Of a DNA stretch of 32,961 nucleotides, positions 9,007 to 17,416 are shown one piece after another (the first letter of the stretch is position 1; the number at the start of each line of letters is the position of its first letter). This DNA comes from a bacterium. GTDB lineage: Bacteria > Fidelibacterota > Marinisomatia > Marinisomatales > JAHJCW01. The notes below the pieces were generated by a model. The model was not told the DNA's origin and searched no databases. It worked only from the letters and a program-made list of their open reading frames with translations. The stretch covers positions 1 to 32,961 of the forward strand of contig JAUWFQ010000008.1 in assembly GCA_030606865.1 (NCBI GenBank), read 5' to 3'. The position numbers and the translations under genes were made by a program.

Positions 9007-9040
9007 AAATGGCTCTGGTTTTTGCTAGAGCCATTTGTAT
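9007..9040 (+). terminator. Intrinsic terminator after pepA
   Basis: AAATGGCTCT (9007-9016) pairs perfectly with AGAGCCATTT (9027-9036) around a T-rich ten-base loop. The trailing T-tract is short, so some readthrough into the HD-domain gene starting 14 bases later is possible. Confidence 0.8.
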
Positions 9041-9053
9041 TTAGGATATAAAA

Positions 9054-9635
9054 ATGAGTAAATATGATCGACAAGAAGCATTGAATCTCTTAAAAGAGTA
9101 CACAAAATCTGATTCTTTACTAAGACATGCCTATGCTGTTGAGCAAGTGATGCGCAAATATGCACAAAAGTTTGGGGAAGATCAAGATATGTGGGGTGTC
9201 ACAGGACTTTTACACGATTTTGATTATGAGACGTATCCGACAGCTGAAGAGCATCCATTTGTTGGTAATAGAATACTTAAAGAACATGGATATGAAGAGG
9301 AAATATTAGATGCGATCATGGGTCATGCAGATTATACAGGTGTTGATAGAACTACATTATTAGCAAAAACACTTTTTGCATGTGATGAATTAGCCGGTTT
9401 TATTTTTGCTGTAACATATGTGCGACCATCAAAATCAATTAATGATGTAAAAGTTAAATCTGTTACAAAAAAATTGAAAGATAAGGGTTTTGCTGCAAAA
9501 GTGAGTAGGGAAGATATTAGCAAAGGAATCGAGGAACTCGGTGTTGATAGAGCCGAACATATTCAGTTTGTCATAGATGCGCTTAAAGAAAAAGCAGCTG
9601 AATTAGGGTTAGCAGGTGATATTCAAACAGATTGA
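9054..9635 (+). CDS. HD-domain (HDIG-type) hydrolase
   Basis: A 193-residue soluble protein with a single HD domain, a metal-dependent phosphohydrolase fold. Candidate ligands are H25, the H54-D55 pair in LLHDFDYE, H67 in AEEHPFVG and H91 in MGHADYTG. This pattern matches the stand-alone HDIG proteins, whose substrates are usually unknown (nucleotides or phosphorylated small molecules). No GYP motif typical of cyclic-di-GMP HD-GYP enzymes is present. The start at 9054 has a short AGGA ahead. It opens a five-gene run in which the next gene begins 15 bases after its stop. The context with envelope proteins does not identify the substrate. Confidence 0.88.
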   Translation: MSKYDRQEALNLLKEYTKSDSLLRHAYAVEQVMRKYAQKFGEDQDMWGVTGLLHDFDYETYPTAEEHPFVGNRILKEHGYEEEILDAIMGHADYTGVDRTTLLAKTLFACDELAGFIFAVTYVRPSKSINDVKVKSVTKKLKDKGFAAKVSREDISKGIEELGVDRAEHIQFVIDALKEKAAELGLAGDIQTD

Positions 9636-9650
9636 TTCATTCCAATTATA

Positions 9651-11096
9651 ATGCAATACATACTCATTTTGTTTGGTTGGTTGACAGCAGTCGGTATTTA
9701 TCAAAGCAATAAGCCATTACCTGAGGGAATAAATTTTCGTAGTGAAGTTCATCAAGTAGCGGAAGGAGATATCGAATTCCTTGCGGATTTAACTTATGAA
9801 GATGCTGATGGTAATATCATATATGATCAGGAAATTTATAATACCATCGACTCGCTAGTTAGTGTTGCGAAAAAATATATTTTTATTGATATGTTTTTAT
9901 TCAACTCCTTTAAAGGACCTGCAAATTTTGCTTACCGAGATTTATCAAAGGAATTAACGCAAACTTTGATATCCAAGAAAATTGCCTATCCAGATATAAA
10001 AATAGATTTTATGACAGATCCGTTGAACACTTTATATGGTGGATACAAATCACCTGAGTTACAATTATTGCAAAAATCCGGTACGAATATAATAATTGCT
10101 GATTTACGAAAAATGCGTGATAATACTTACTTATATAGTCCGGTTTGGCGAACCTTTATCCAATGGTTTGGTAATAACGATGAGGGAGGAAGATTTAAAA
10201 ATCCGTTATTAATTGGAGGAAAAAAAGTTACTCTAAGAAGCTATTTGGCATTTGGTAATTTAAAAGCTAATCATCGAAAAGTTATTGTGGTTGATAGCGG
10301 TGATGAAATGGTTTCATTAATTACATCTCACAATTCCCATAGTGCAAGCTCTGATTTTTCCAATGTCGGTTTAATGGTGAAAGGAGATATTTGGAAGGAC
10401 ATTATTTATTCGGAAAATGCTATTGCAAATTTTTCCGGAGGTAAATTACAAATTGATTTACCAATAATTAAAAAATCTGATAGTATAGAAAATAATTTAC
10501 CATATAAGATTACATTTTTAACAGAAAAGGAAATTAATAGAGAATTAGTAAACTCATTCAGCAATTTAGCAGATGGTGATTCGTTGATGTTAGCAACATT
10601 TTACTTATCCAAAAGAGATGTAATTAAATCTATATTAAAAGCATCTGAAAATGGTGCATATATTCGTATAATATTAGACCCTAACAAAGATGGTTTTGGA
10701 TATGAAAAGTACGGTACACCAAATCAAGCGTCTGCACACGAATTGCTAAAAAAAACTGATGGTAAAATTAAATTACGGTGGTATAAAACACATGGAGAGC
10801 AATTTCATGCTAAATTTAACTATATCAAATATATAAACGGAACATCTAAAGTAATACTCGGAAACTCAAATTTAACTAAAAAGAATTTAGGTGGGTTTAA
10901 TTTGGAAGCTGAACTAATGGTGGAGGCGAATTCCAGCACGCCATTGATCAGAGAAATTGATGATTATTATGAAAAGATTTGGAACAATATTAATGGGAAT
11001 ATTTATACTATTGAATACGATTATCTTAAAGATGAATCTTTTTGGAAAATGTTAAATTATCGATTTAAAGAAGCAACCGGTATAGCTGTATATTAA
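9651..11096 (+). CDS. Secreted or membrane-anchored phospholipase D-like protein
   Basis: A 481-residue protein of the PLD/cardiolipin synthase superfamily, which cleaves or transfers phosphodiester bonds via two HKD motifs. The hydrophobic N-terminus MQYILILFGWLTAVGIYQS looks like a signal peptide or anchor, so it probably faces the periplasm. The first motif is complete (HRKVIVVD with a following SHNSHSASSDFSNVG). In the second, HAKFNYIK has lysine where the motif normally has aspartate, while the downstream GNSNLT is intact. It could act as a phospholipase, a cardiolipin-synthase-like transferase or a nuclease; lipid action is inferred from the envelope setting. The ribosome binding site is weak. 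It lies 15 bases after the HD gene and 2 bases before the TIGR03546 gene, so an operon is likely. Confidence 0.85.
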   Translation: MQYILILFGWLTAVGIYQSNKPLPEGINFRSEVHQVAEGDIEFLADLTYEDADGNIIYDQEIYNTIDSLVSVAKKYIFIDMFLFNSFKGPANFAYRDLSKELTQTLISKKIAYPDIKIDFMTDPLNTLYGGYKSPELQLLQKSGTNIIIADLRKMRDNTYLYSPVWRTFIQWFGNNDEGGRFKNPLLIGGKKVTLRSYLAFGNLKANHRKVIVVDSGDEMVSLITSHNSHSASSDFSNVGLMVKGDIWKDIIYSENAIANFSGGKLQIDLPIIKKSDSIENNLPYKITFLTEKEINRELVNSFSNLADGDSLMLATFYLSKRDVIKSILKASENGAYIRIILDPNKDGFGYEKYGTPNQASAHELLKKTDGKIKLRWYKTHGEQFHAKFNYIKYINGTSKVILGNSNLTKKNLGGFNLEAELMVEANSSTPLIREIDDYYEKIWNNINGNIYTIEYDYLKDESFWKMLNYRFKEATGIAVY

Positions 11097-11098
11097 TA

Positions 11099-11620
11099 AT
11101 GATCCGACAAATAGCAAAACTAATTAGAATTCTTAATTCTGAAACTGCTCCAATAAATATTAGTTTGGCAATATGTTTTGGAATGGTAGTTGGTTTTACG
11201 CAAATGTGGAGTGTACACAACCTCATAATTTTGTTCATCATTCTGTTTTTCCGCGTGAATTTATCAGCTTTCATCCTTGGAACTCTTGTTTTCAAAAGTC
11301 TTTCCTTTTTATTAAACAGTGTGTTTCATCAAATTGGTTTATCTTTATTGACGGCAGAGGTTTTTAGAAATTTAGGTACATATCTTTATAATATTACATT
11401 TTGGAAATTTGATCGTATTAATAATACGATTGTTGCCGGCAGTATTTTAGTTTCAATTGTCGGCTTTTTGCCGATGCTTTTCCTGCTGAATTTTCTTATT
11501 AGAAAATATCGTAAACATGTTTTAGGTTATGTACGCAAAACAAAAATCGCAAAAGCACTAATGTCTTCTGAATTCTACCATTACTACAAAAAAATTACCG
11601 GATTTAAGGACGTGCTGTGA
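11099..11620 (+). CDS. TIGR03546-family membrane protein (DUF2062-like)
   Basis: A 173-residue inner-membrane protein with hydrophobic segments at about 20-35, 40-65, 75-95 and 118-137, and a basic C-terminal tail. The N-terminus (LNSETAPINISLAICFGMVVGFTQMWSVHN region) has the shape of TIGR03546, a family of unknown function related to DUF2062 proteins and typically encoded next to TIGR03545. That pairing holds here: its last four bases overlap the start of the next gene (GTGA). The family assignment is from memory of the sequence pattern and the neighbour. A joint role in envelope lipid handling is a guess based on the partner's AsmA-like domain. Confidence 0.8.
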   Translation: MIRQIAKLIRILNSETAPINISLAICFGMVVGFTQMWSVHNLIILFIILFFRVNLSAFILGTLVFKSLSFLLNSVFHQIGLSLLTAEVFRNLGTYLYNITFWKFDRINNTIVAGSILVSIVGFLPMLFLLNFLIRKYRKHVLGYVRKTKIAKALMSSEFYHYYKKITGFKDVL

Positions 11621-13344
11621 GAAAATGGATAAGGTGGTGGGGAATTGCGGTTTTTATCCTGATAGTTTTATTTGTATTTGGCATTTGGTATTTACTTGCC
11701 GATCAAATAATAGCTAACAATATCGAAACAACCGGTGAATATATCGTTGGCGCTAAAGTTGAGGTCGGTAAGGCCGATTTAACAATTATTCCGTTAGGTG
11801 TAACATTAAATAATTTACAAGTTGCAAATCCCAACTCCCCGATGCAAAACCTGATAGAAGTGGATAACATCCGTTTTCATTTAGATGGAAAATATTTATT
11901 TGAACGCAAGGTTATTATCAAAGATATGGTTATTGATGGGCTGAAGTTCAATACAGAAAGAAAGAAATCAGGTGAAATAAAAGGGGTTAAACCACTAACT
12001 GTTAAACGTGCGATTGATGATTTTATTATACCGCTATTGGATTTATCAAAATTAAAAACATTTATCGAACAGGAGGAACTCCAAACAGTTAACGGATTAC
12101 GAGCTGTTACGCAAGATATTAAACGAGTTGAAAAGGAATGGCAGGCTTCTTATAGAATGATGCCAAATATAGATGATATGCGTGAATATCGTAATCGTGC
12201 TAGCGTAATAATTGCTGATATAAAAAAGAATAAAATAAGCGGACTTATTGCTCATTCAAGAGGAATTAAGCGGTTAAAAGAGGAAATTGATAGAGACATA
12301 AAAGATCTCAAGATAAATCAAAAAGCTATGTCTATTGATATTGACTCTCTCAAAACCAAGAAAAACCGGGCACTTGAATTTGTTGAGAAAGACATCGCAA
12401 AATTGCGCAAGAAATATACACCTGATATACGTGGATTTAAGAATTTTAGTAAATATATTTTCAAAAATGATATCTTACTTCAAATTGATGAAGGATTGTT
12501 ATGGTACAACAAACTAGAACCATTATTTAATTATATTTCTAAAAAATTAAAAGATGATTATTATGGTAGCGAACCGATTTTATTTGATGGAATTGATGTC
12601 CAATTTTCTGAACATGACCCTCAACCATCATTTTTTATTGAATTGGCAAAATTATCTTTTAAACAGGCGACAGGTAATCTATCAGGTGAAATTAAAAATT
12701 TCACTACACAGCAAAATATATCCGGTTTATCAACTTCAATAAAATTAGATGGGTATAATCTTGATTTTGCAGAATCGGTAAATATTAGTGGTTTAGTTGA
12801 CCATGTTAACGAAAGTGAAATTAATGATAATCTTACGGTATCTGTTAAAAAACAAAAAATTAACAAAACCGAATATCAAATAATTAAAGATTGGAAGCTA
12901 AATATTCATAATGGTTCAGTGGACAAAATCTTTAATATAAATATTCATAACGGTAATATAATAAGTAAAATAAGATTTCAATATATAGGAACATCAATTA
13001 ATAGCAGTTATTTGGGAGAAGTTAATAGTATTATTATTAGTACCATTGATTCAGTGCTTACAAAAATTTCAGATTTTTATGTTAATATCAATATTTCGGG
13101 AACTCCCAGTAATTATATAATTACAATTAAATCTGATATTGATAATATCGTAGATAAAGCTGTACGAAAAATAGTACAAGATGAAGCGAATAAAGTAAGA
13201 AATATAATAACTCAAATAATAAATAATAAAAAAGAAGTGTTAATCAAGGATATAGAAACTAAAATTGAACAATTGACATTAGAGATATTAAAAGTTGATG
13301 ATATCCTTGATGAGGCAAAGAAAATACTGAAAGTATTACCGTGA
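11617..13344 (+). CDS. TIGR03545-family AsmA-like envelope protein
   Basis: A 575-residue inner-membrane-anchored protein, unknown in function. A single span at about 8-28 is followed by an AsmA-like beta-rich N-domain (about 35-115, pattern GKADLTIIPLGVTLNNLQV), then a long charged helical region (about 165-270) likely to be coiled coil, then a second beta-rich region (about 330-500) and a final amphipathic helical stretch (about 515-575). This fits TIGR03545, which pairs with TIGR03546. AsmA-type proteins in other bacteria are linked to phospholipid traffic between membranes. The GTG start overlaps the preceding stop by four bases with AAGGA upstream; the gene in turn overlaps the next in the same way, which implies translational coupling. 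Confidence 0.82.
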   Translation: MRKWIRWWGIAVFILIVLFVFGIWYLLADQIIANNIETTGEYIVGAKVEVGKADLTIIPLGVTLNNLQVANPNSPMQNLIEVDNIRFHLDGKYLFERKVIIKDMVIDGLKFNTERKKSGEIKGVKPLTVKRAIDDFIIPLLDLSKLKTFIEQEELQTVNGLRAVTQDIKRVEKEWQASYRMMPNIDDMREYRNRASVIIADIKKNKISGLIAHSRGIKRLKEEIDRDIKDLKINQKAMSIDIDSLKTKKNRALEFVEKDIAKLRKKYTPDIRGFKNFSKYIFKNDILLQIDEGLLWYNKLEPLFNYISKKLKDDYYGSEPILFDGIDVQFSEHDPQPSFFIELAKLSFKQATGNLSGEIKNFTTQQNISGLSTSIKLDGYNLDFAESVNISGLVDHVNESEINDNLTVSVKKQKINKTEYQIIKDWKLNIHNGSVDKIFNINIHNGNIISKIRFQYIGTSINSSYLGEVNSIIISTIDSVLTKISDFYVNINISGTPSNYIITIKSDIDNIVDKAVRKIVQDEANKVRNIITQIINNKKEVLIKDIETKIEQLTLEILKVDDILDEAKKILKVLP

Positions 13345-13688
13345 AATTATCTAATCGAATTGAAAGAGAAAAACGTACTTTAGCAGTTATGGTTAAAATG
13401 TATTGTGATTACTACCATGATAAAATAGGTTCAATATGTAGTGATTGTAATGAATTAACTGAATTTGCATATGAACGAATAAATCGATGCATATTTCAAG
13501 ATGATAAACCGGTTTGCTCAGAATGTCTGGTACACTGTTATCGTAAGGATATGCGAGATAAAATAAAAACTGTGATGCGTTTTGCCGGACCTAAAATGAT
13601 TTTTCATCACCCAATCCTCGGTATCTGGCATCTAATTGATAAACATAGATTTAAGTATATTGATGTAAAATTATACAAATCTTTTTAA
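13341..13688 (+). CDS. YgbA-type protein (nitrous oxide-stimulated promoter family)
   Basis: A 115-residue cytoplasmic protein resembling YgbA_NO (PF11756). Conserved features are the EKRTLAVMVKMYC start, the C33-x2-C36 pair, C50, then C59-x2-C62-x3-C66 and HHPILG near the C-terminus. The cysteines suggest a metal or iron-sulfur site, though this is inferred. In Escherichia coli ygbA expression is raised by nitric oxide through NsrR; no such operator was recognised here, and the gene has no promoter gap of its own. The GTG start overlaps the preceding stop (GTGA). It is the last gene of the operon beginning at 9054 and is closed by a strong bidirectional terminator. Confidence 0.83.
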   Translation: MKLSNRIEREKRTLAVMVKMYCDYYHDKIGSICSDCNELTEFAYERINRCIFQDDKPVCSECLVHCYRKDMRDKIKTVMRFAGPKMIFHHPILGIWHLIDKHRFKYIDVKLYKSF

Positions 13689-13708
13689 AATAATATTTAA
13701 CATCATAA

Positions 13709-13747
13709 AAAAAGCCCGGTACTTAATCGTTAAATACAGGGCTTTTT
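13709..13747. terminator. Bidirectional terminator between converging operons
   Basis: AAAAAGCCC pairs with GGGCTTTTT, extended inside by GTA/TAC and TTAA/TTAA pairs around a TCG loop. The A-run and T-run on opposite sides let it end both the plus-strand ygbA operon and the minus-strand outer-membrane gene. Confidence 0.92.
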
Positions 13748-13764
13748 AATTTATTTATTCTTAA

Positions 13765-14460
13765 CTAATTCAAATAAATGGCTAATGTTAATACTCCAAC
13801 TGATGTTAAACCAAAAAACGATGATTTTCCACCTTTAGCAGTTATATCGCTATCCGATGAACCGCTAATCTTCATATCAGGTTTACCTGAGCTGGAGAAT
13901 CCTAAATGATATTCTGCGGATAAGCTAAGTGCTGCATTTATAGTATATTCTACTCCAAGTAAGGCAAAAACTGCAAATGTTGTAGCGGCATTGGAATTAA
14001 AATCATTTTTTATTACTGTCTGAGTAAGTGTGCTTCCAGCTGCTCCTCGAACTACTTCGGCACTTTTCGTTCTCGTCAAAGAAAAACCTAAACCGGCACC
14101 ATAATATGGATCAACTTTTCCTTTATTGCGATGCATTTCACCAGCTACTTCGAATCCTATACCAAACTCTTTATCATACCCATCTTCTCCAATATATCCA
14201 TCAGGCCAATTACCGGTATCCCACGGGAAAGTCTTCTTTTCATTATGGATAGCAAATGCACCTCGCACAGCAGTTTTATCATTCAAGAATTTTTTATATC
14301 CGAATCCGCCTCTATAAGAACCCGCTCCCAAGTATGCCAAACCACTGAATTGGAAAAGCATGGCGTCATCGCCCTTAACATGTGGTGTGTATTTGGATTG
14401 TCCAAATGATACATTATTTAACAACAATATTCCAAGCAGAAGTACTATCGTTTTTTTCAT
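13765..14460 (-). CDS. Small outer-membrane beta-barrel protein
   Basis: A 231-residue exported protein with a clear Sec signal peptide (MKKTIVLLLGILLLNNVSFG) and alternating Gly/aromatic strand patterns ending LTLAIYLN, as in eight-stranded OmpA/OprF-like porin-fold proteins. The final residue is Asn rather than the classical Phe, which is still tolerated by barrel assembly. Its role could be structural or adhesive; no enzyme motif is visible. GAGG precedes the ATG. It lies 57 bases downstream of rimO on the same strand, so it may be transcribed with it or from its own promoter in that gap, and it ends at the shared terminator. Confidence 0.85.
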   Translation of the reverse strand: MKKTIVLLLGILLLNNVSFGQSKYTPHVKGDDAMLFQFSGLAYLGAGSYRGGFGYKKFLNDKTAVRGAFAIHNEKKTFPWDTGNWPDGYIGEDGYDKEFGIGFEVAGEMHRNKGKVDPYYGAGLGFSLTRTKSAEVVRGAAGSTLTQTVIKNDFNSNAATTFAVFALLGVEYTINAALSLSAEYHLGFSSSGKPDMKISGSSDSDITAKGGKSSFFGLTSVGVLTLAIYLN

Positions 14461-14517
14461 TCATTTATCCTCTTTATTTTGTGTCAATTATAATTATAAA
14501 ATTTATATAAAAATTTG

Positions 14518-15804
14518 TTAATAACAAACCTTTCCTATTAATTCAAATTCATTTGTATCAGTAATTAATACTTTTTCAAATTTACCGATTTCTGATGCTC
14601 CTGCAACTCTAACAATATTATCTACCTCCGGAGAATCAAACTCAGTACGTCCGATTATGTAATCTTCATTTATTTCGTCAATCAAAACAGTCATTGTTGA
14701 ATTAATTAATGATTCATTTTTTTCTAACATTATTGAATTTTGTAATTCTTGTAGTTTGAATTTTCTATCATTTTTTAACTGAAGTGGAACATTATCTATT
14801 AAATTTTCAGCTAATGTTCCTTCTTCTTCGGAATAAGTAAATATACCAAGTCGATCAAATTGAATTTCTTCAATAAAATCGCACACTTCTAAAAAATCAT
14901 CTTTAGTCTCGCCTGGATAACCAACAATAACGGTTGTGCGTAAACGAATATCAGGAATTGCTTCCCGTAATCCAACTATCCGGTTACGGATTCCATCTTT
15001 ACCTAAACCTCGTCGCATAGAAGATAATATTTTATCGGAGGCATGTTGGATTGGTATATCAAGATATTTGCACAGCTTATTCATTCCGGCAAGCGAATCA
15101 ATAATATTTTGTGATAAATGTGCCGGATGTGCATAATGAAGTCGGATCCACGTTAATGGATCGCCGATTTGATCTAACTCAGTCATCAATTTACCAAGAC
15201 GAGTTTTCTTGGGAAGGTCCCATCCGTACGAAGTTGTATCTTGCGCAATTACTAATAATTCCTTTACTCCATTATTAACAAGTCTTTCTGCTTCGGTAAT
15301 AATAACATTAATAGGGCGGGATATTTGCTTGCCGCGCATCAATGGAATACTGCAAAAAGAGCATCCGTTATCACAGCCTTCGGCAATTTTTAAATAGGCA
15401 TAATGGCTCGGCGTAAGCAAAGATCGCCAATAGAGAGGATCATCCTTAATAAATGGTTTCCCGGTTAAAAAAGATACAATTTGTCTATGATCATTAACAC
15501 CGAAAAATCGATCAACTTCCGGTAGTTCTTTCTGTAATTGCCCTGGATAACGTTCGGATAGGCAACCCATAACAATCAATTGTTGAAGTTTTCCTGTCTT
15601 TTTTAATGCTGCGGCTTCAATTATTGAATCAATTGATTCCTCCCGAGCTTGATCTAGAAATCCACAAGTATTAATTATAATTGTATCAGCTTCTTCAGGT
15701 ATTGATGTAATTAAGAATTTAGACTGTTTAAGTCCACCAATTAATATTTCAGAATCGACTAAATTTTTAGCACAACCGAGACTAAGCAAGTATATTTGCT
15801 TCAT
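14518..15804 (-). CDS. rimO: Ribosomal protein S12 methylthiotransferase
   Basis: Radical-SAM enzyme that adds a methylthio group to a conserved aspartate of ribosomal protein S12. The 428 residues show the N-terminal UPF0004 domain with C11, C47 and C81 for the auxiliary cluster, the radical SAM motif C144-x3-C148-x2-C151, and a C-terminal TRAM domain. The opening YLLSLGCAKNLVDSEI is the RimO form and separates it from MiaB. No ribosome binding site is obvious. It is separated from ftsY by 151 bases holding a repeat-like hairpin pair, which may thin transcription from the upstream block. Confidence 0.95.
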   Translation of the reverse strand: MKQIYLLSLGCAKNLVDSEILIGGLKQSKFLITSIPEEADTIIINTCGFLDQAREESIDSIIEAAALKKTGKLQQLIVMGCLSERYPGQLQKELPEVDRFFGVNDHRQIVSFLTGKPFIKDDPLYWRSLLTPSHYAYLKIAEGCDNGCSFCSIPLMRGKQISRPINVIITEAERLVNNGVKELLVIAQDTTSYGWDLPKKTRLGKLMTELDQIGDPLTWIRLHYAHPAHLSQNIIDSLAGMNKLCKYLDIPIQHASDKILSSMRRGLGKDGIRNRIVGLREAIPDIRLRTTVIVGYPGETKDDFLEVCDFIEEIQFDRLGIFTYSEEEGTLAENLIDNVPLQLKNDRKFKLQELQNSIMLEKNESLINSTMTVLIDEINEDYIIGRTEFDSPEVDNIVRVAGASEIGKFEKVLITDTNEFELIGKVCY

Positions 15805-15864
15805 TATATTTTTACATTATCCGTTGAAAATTTTAATTTAAACTAAGAATTTCATTTCTTTTTA

Positions 15865-15921
15865 TCCCTCTAAATCCCTCTTCAAAGGGGGACAATGTCT
15901 CCCCTTGAGGGGAGACACAAA
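15865..15921. repeat. Dispersed-repeat-like double hairpin
   Basis: Two neighbouring palindromes: TCCCTCTT/AAGGGGGA at 15875-15892 (one G-T pair) and the perfect TGTCTCCCC/GGGGAGACA around TTGA at 15896-15917. On the minus strand it reads as a variant of the CCCCCTTTGAAGGGGGATTT type of dispersed repeat that I know from several Bacteroidota and cyanobacterial genomes. Its local GC content stands out from the surroundings. Only one copy is visible here, so repeat status rests on resemblance. Confidence 0.6.
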
Positions 15922-15955
15922 GAAATAATATAGTTATTATATTTTCGATACACAA

Positions 15956-16840
15956 TTAATCAATACCGATAATCGACTTTATATAATCATTTGCATTAAA
16001 AGGAATTAAATCATCCAATTTTTCACCAATACCAATATACATAACTGGAATTTTTAATTCATCAAATAAAGGGAATGCGATTCCGCCTCTTGCGGTGCCA
16101 TCCATCTTAGTTAGAATTACTCCATCGATTTTAAACAATTGTGTAAATTCGTGTGCTTGAATAAGTGAATTTTGTCCAAGACTTGCGTCAATAGTCAGTA
16201 GTGACACAATATTGAATTCAGGAAAATGTCGATTAACTAATCGAACCATTTTTTCAAGTTCGGACATCAAATTTTTATATGTATGTAATCTTCCTGCTGT
16301 ATCAACAATTACCACATCAGAGTTATTCTTTTTAGCGGATTTTAATCCATCAAATAGTACAGCGCTTGGATCACGGGATTGAGCGTTGCTAACTATCTTC
16401 ATGTTTAATCTGCGTGCCCATTCCTCTAATTGCTCAGCAGCCGCTGCGCGATAGGTATCAGCACCAATCATAAATATTTTTAAATTTTGTTTACTTAATA
16501 GATTAGCAAGTTTTGCAGTTGTAGTAGTCTTTCCTGTACCATTCACGCCAACCAAAAATATTACTGATTTTGGAGGAATAACCGGTATAGTATTTTGATT
16601 CGGTAGATGAGTTAATAAGATTTCTTGAATTAATCTGATAGGGTTATCAGTTTTATTCTTACTTAACTTATCAATGATAACATCCGTTGTACTTATCCCT
16701 ACATCAGAAGTTATTAAGCTCTCTTTCAGTTGAAGTATCAAAGATTCGTCATTTTTTTTTCGCTTTAGTGCTTTGAGTGGCTTGCTTATTGAACTTCGAG
16801 TTCTACCCAAAGCCTTAAATATCTTGGCTCCAATTTTCAT
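15956..16840 (-). CDS. ftsY: Signal recognition particle receptor FtsY
   Basis: GTPase receptor that docks the SRP-ribosome complex at the inner membrane for co-translational insertion. The 294 residues comprise only the NG domain: N-domain helices (about 5-80), P-loop G98-V-N-G-T-G-K-T105, DTAGRLHT (G3), TKMDGTARGG (G4 and its follow-on) and a C-terminal GEKLDDLIPF. The acidic A-domain of Escherichia coli FtsY is absent, as in many bacteria, and the basic N-terminal helix (KIFKALGRTRSSISKPLKAL) may provide membrane contact. The start lies 5 bases after the CDP-alcohol phosphatidyltransferase stop, so the two are co-transcribed. Confidence 0.96.
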   Translation of the reverse strand: MKIGAKIFKALGRTRSSISKPLKALKRKKNDESLILQLKESLITSDVGISTTDVIIDKLSKNKTDNPIRLIQEILLTHLPNQNTIPVIPPKSVIFLVGVNGTGKTTTTAKLANLLSKQNLKIFMIGADTYRAAAAEQLEEWARRLNMKIVSNAQSRDPSAVLFDGLKSAKKNNSDVVIVDTAGRLHTYKNLMSELEKMVRLVNRHFPEFNIVSLLTIDASLGQNSLIQAHEFTQLFKIDGVILTKMDGTARGGIAFPLFDELKIPVMYIGIGEKLDDLIPFNANDYIKSIIGID

Positions 16841-16845
16841 GTTGC

Positions 16846-17412
16846 TTATATTTTTTTTAGTTCAACAAGGAATCTTTTCATATATAATAACCAACTAATC
16901 ATCAGCAATGCGAAAGCTAACCATAAAGAAATATTTTTTAAATATTCTGTAGCTGGAAATTGAGGAATATGTAAAACTAATGTAATTGCAACAACAGCAG
17001 TTGCCCATTTCCCTGGTTTATTAGCACTATTTACAAAATGTGTATGATTTATTAAATATAGTCCGGGTAATGCAATAGTTAGATATCTAATAATAAAGAA
17101 TATAAAAAACCACATCGGAAAAATACCTGATAAAACTAAATAGAAAGTAACTGACACAATAACAATAGAATCGGCAAGGGGGTCCAACCACATTCCAATA
17201 TGTGTAACCTCATGTGCTCTACGGGCAATAAAACCGTCCAGCGCATCAGATGCAATAACAATAATAATTAGAATAAATAAAGTCACACTTGATTCCGGTT
17301 TTGGCAAATAATAAATAATCGGTATTACCAAGATTGCTCTAAGTAAGCTTATAAAATTAGCTAACGTTAATATTCGTTCAGGGTCTGTTATCTTTGATTT
17401 ATTATTTTCCAT
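16846..17412 (-). CDS. CDP-alcohol phosphatidyltransferase (PgsA-like)
   Basis: A 188-residue inner-membrane enzyme that swaps CMP on CDP-diacylglycerol for an alcohol. The family motif is complete: D56, D59-G60, A63-R64, G73, D77 and D81 with exact spacing, and about five hydrophobic segments surround it. The N-terminal LTLANFISLLRAILVIPII resembles phosphatidylglycerophosphate synthase, so glycerol 3-phosphate is the likely acceptor, but phosphatidylserine synthase or another class cannot be excluded from sequence alone. It starts 4 bases after the ABC ATPase stop and is followed closely by ftsY, in an envelope-synthesis run. Confidence 0.9.
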   Translation of the reverse strand: MENNKSKITDPERILTLANFISLLRAILVIPIIYYLPKPESSVTLFILIIIVIASDALDGFIARRAHEVTHIGMWLDPLADSIVIVSVTFYLVLSGIFPMWFFIFFIIRYLTIALPGLYLINHTHFVNSANKPGKWATAVVAITLVLHIPQFPATEYLKNISLWLAFALLMISWLLYMKRFLVELKKI

Positions 17413-17416
17413 ATTG

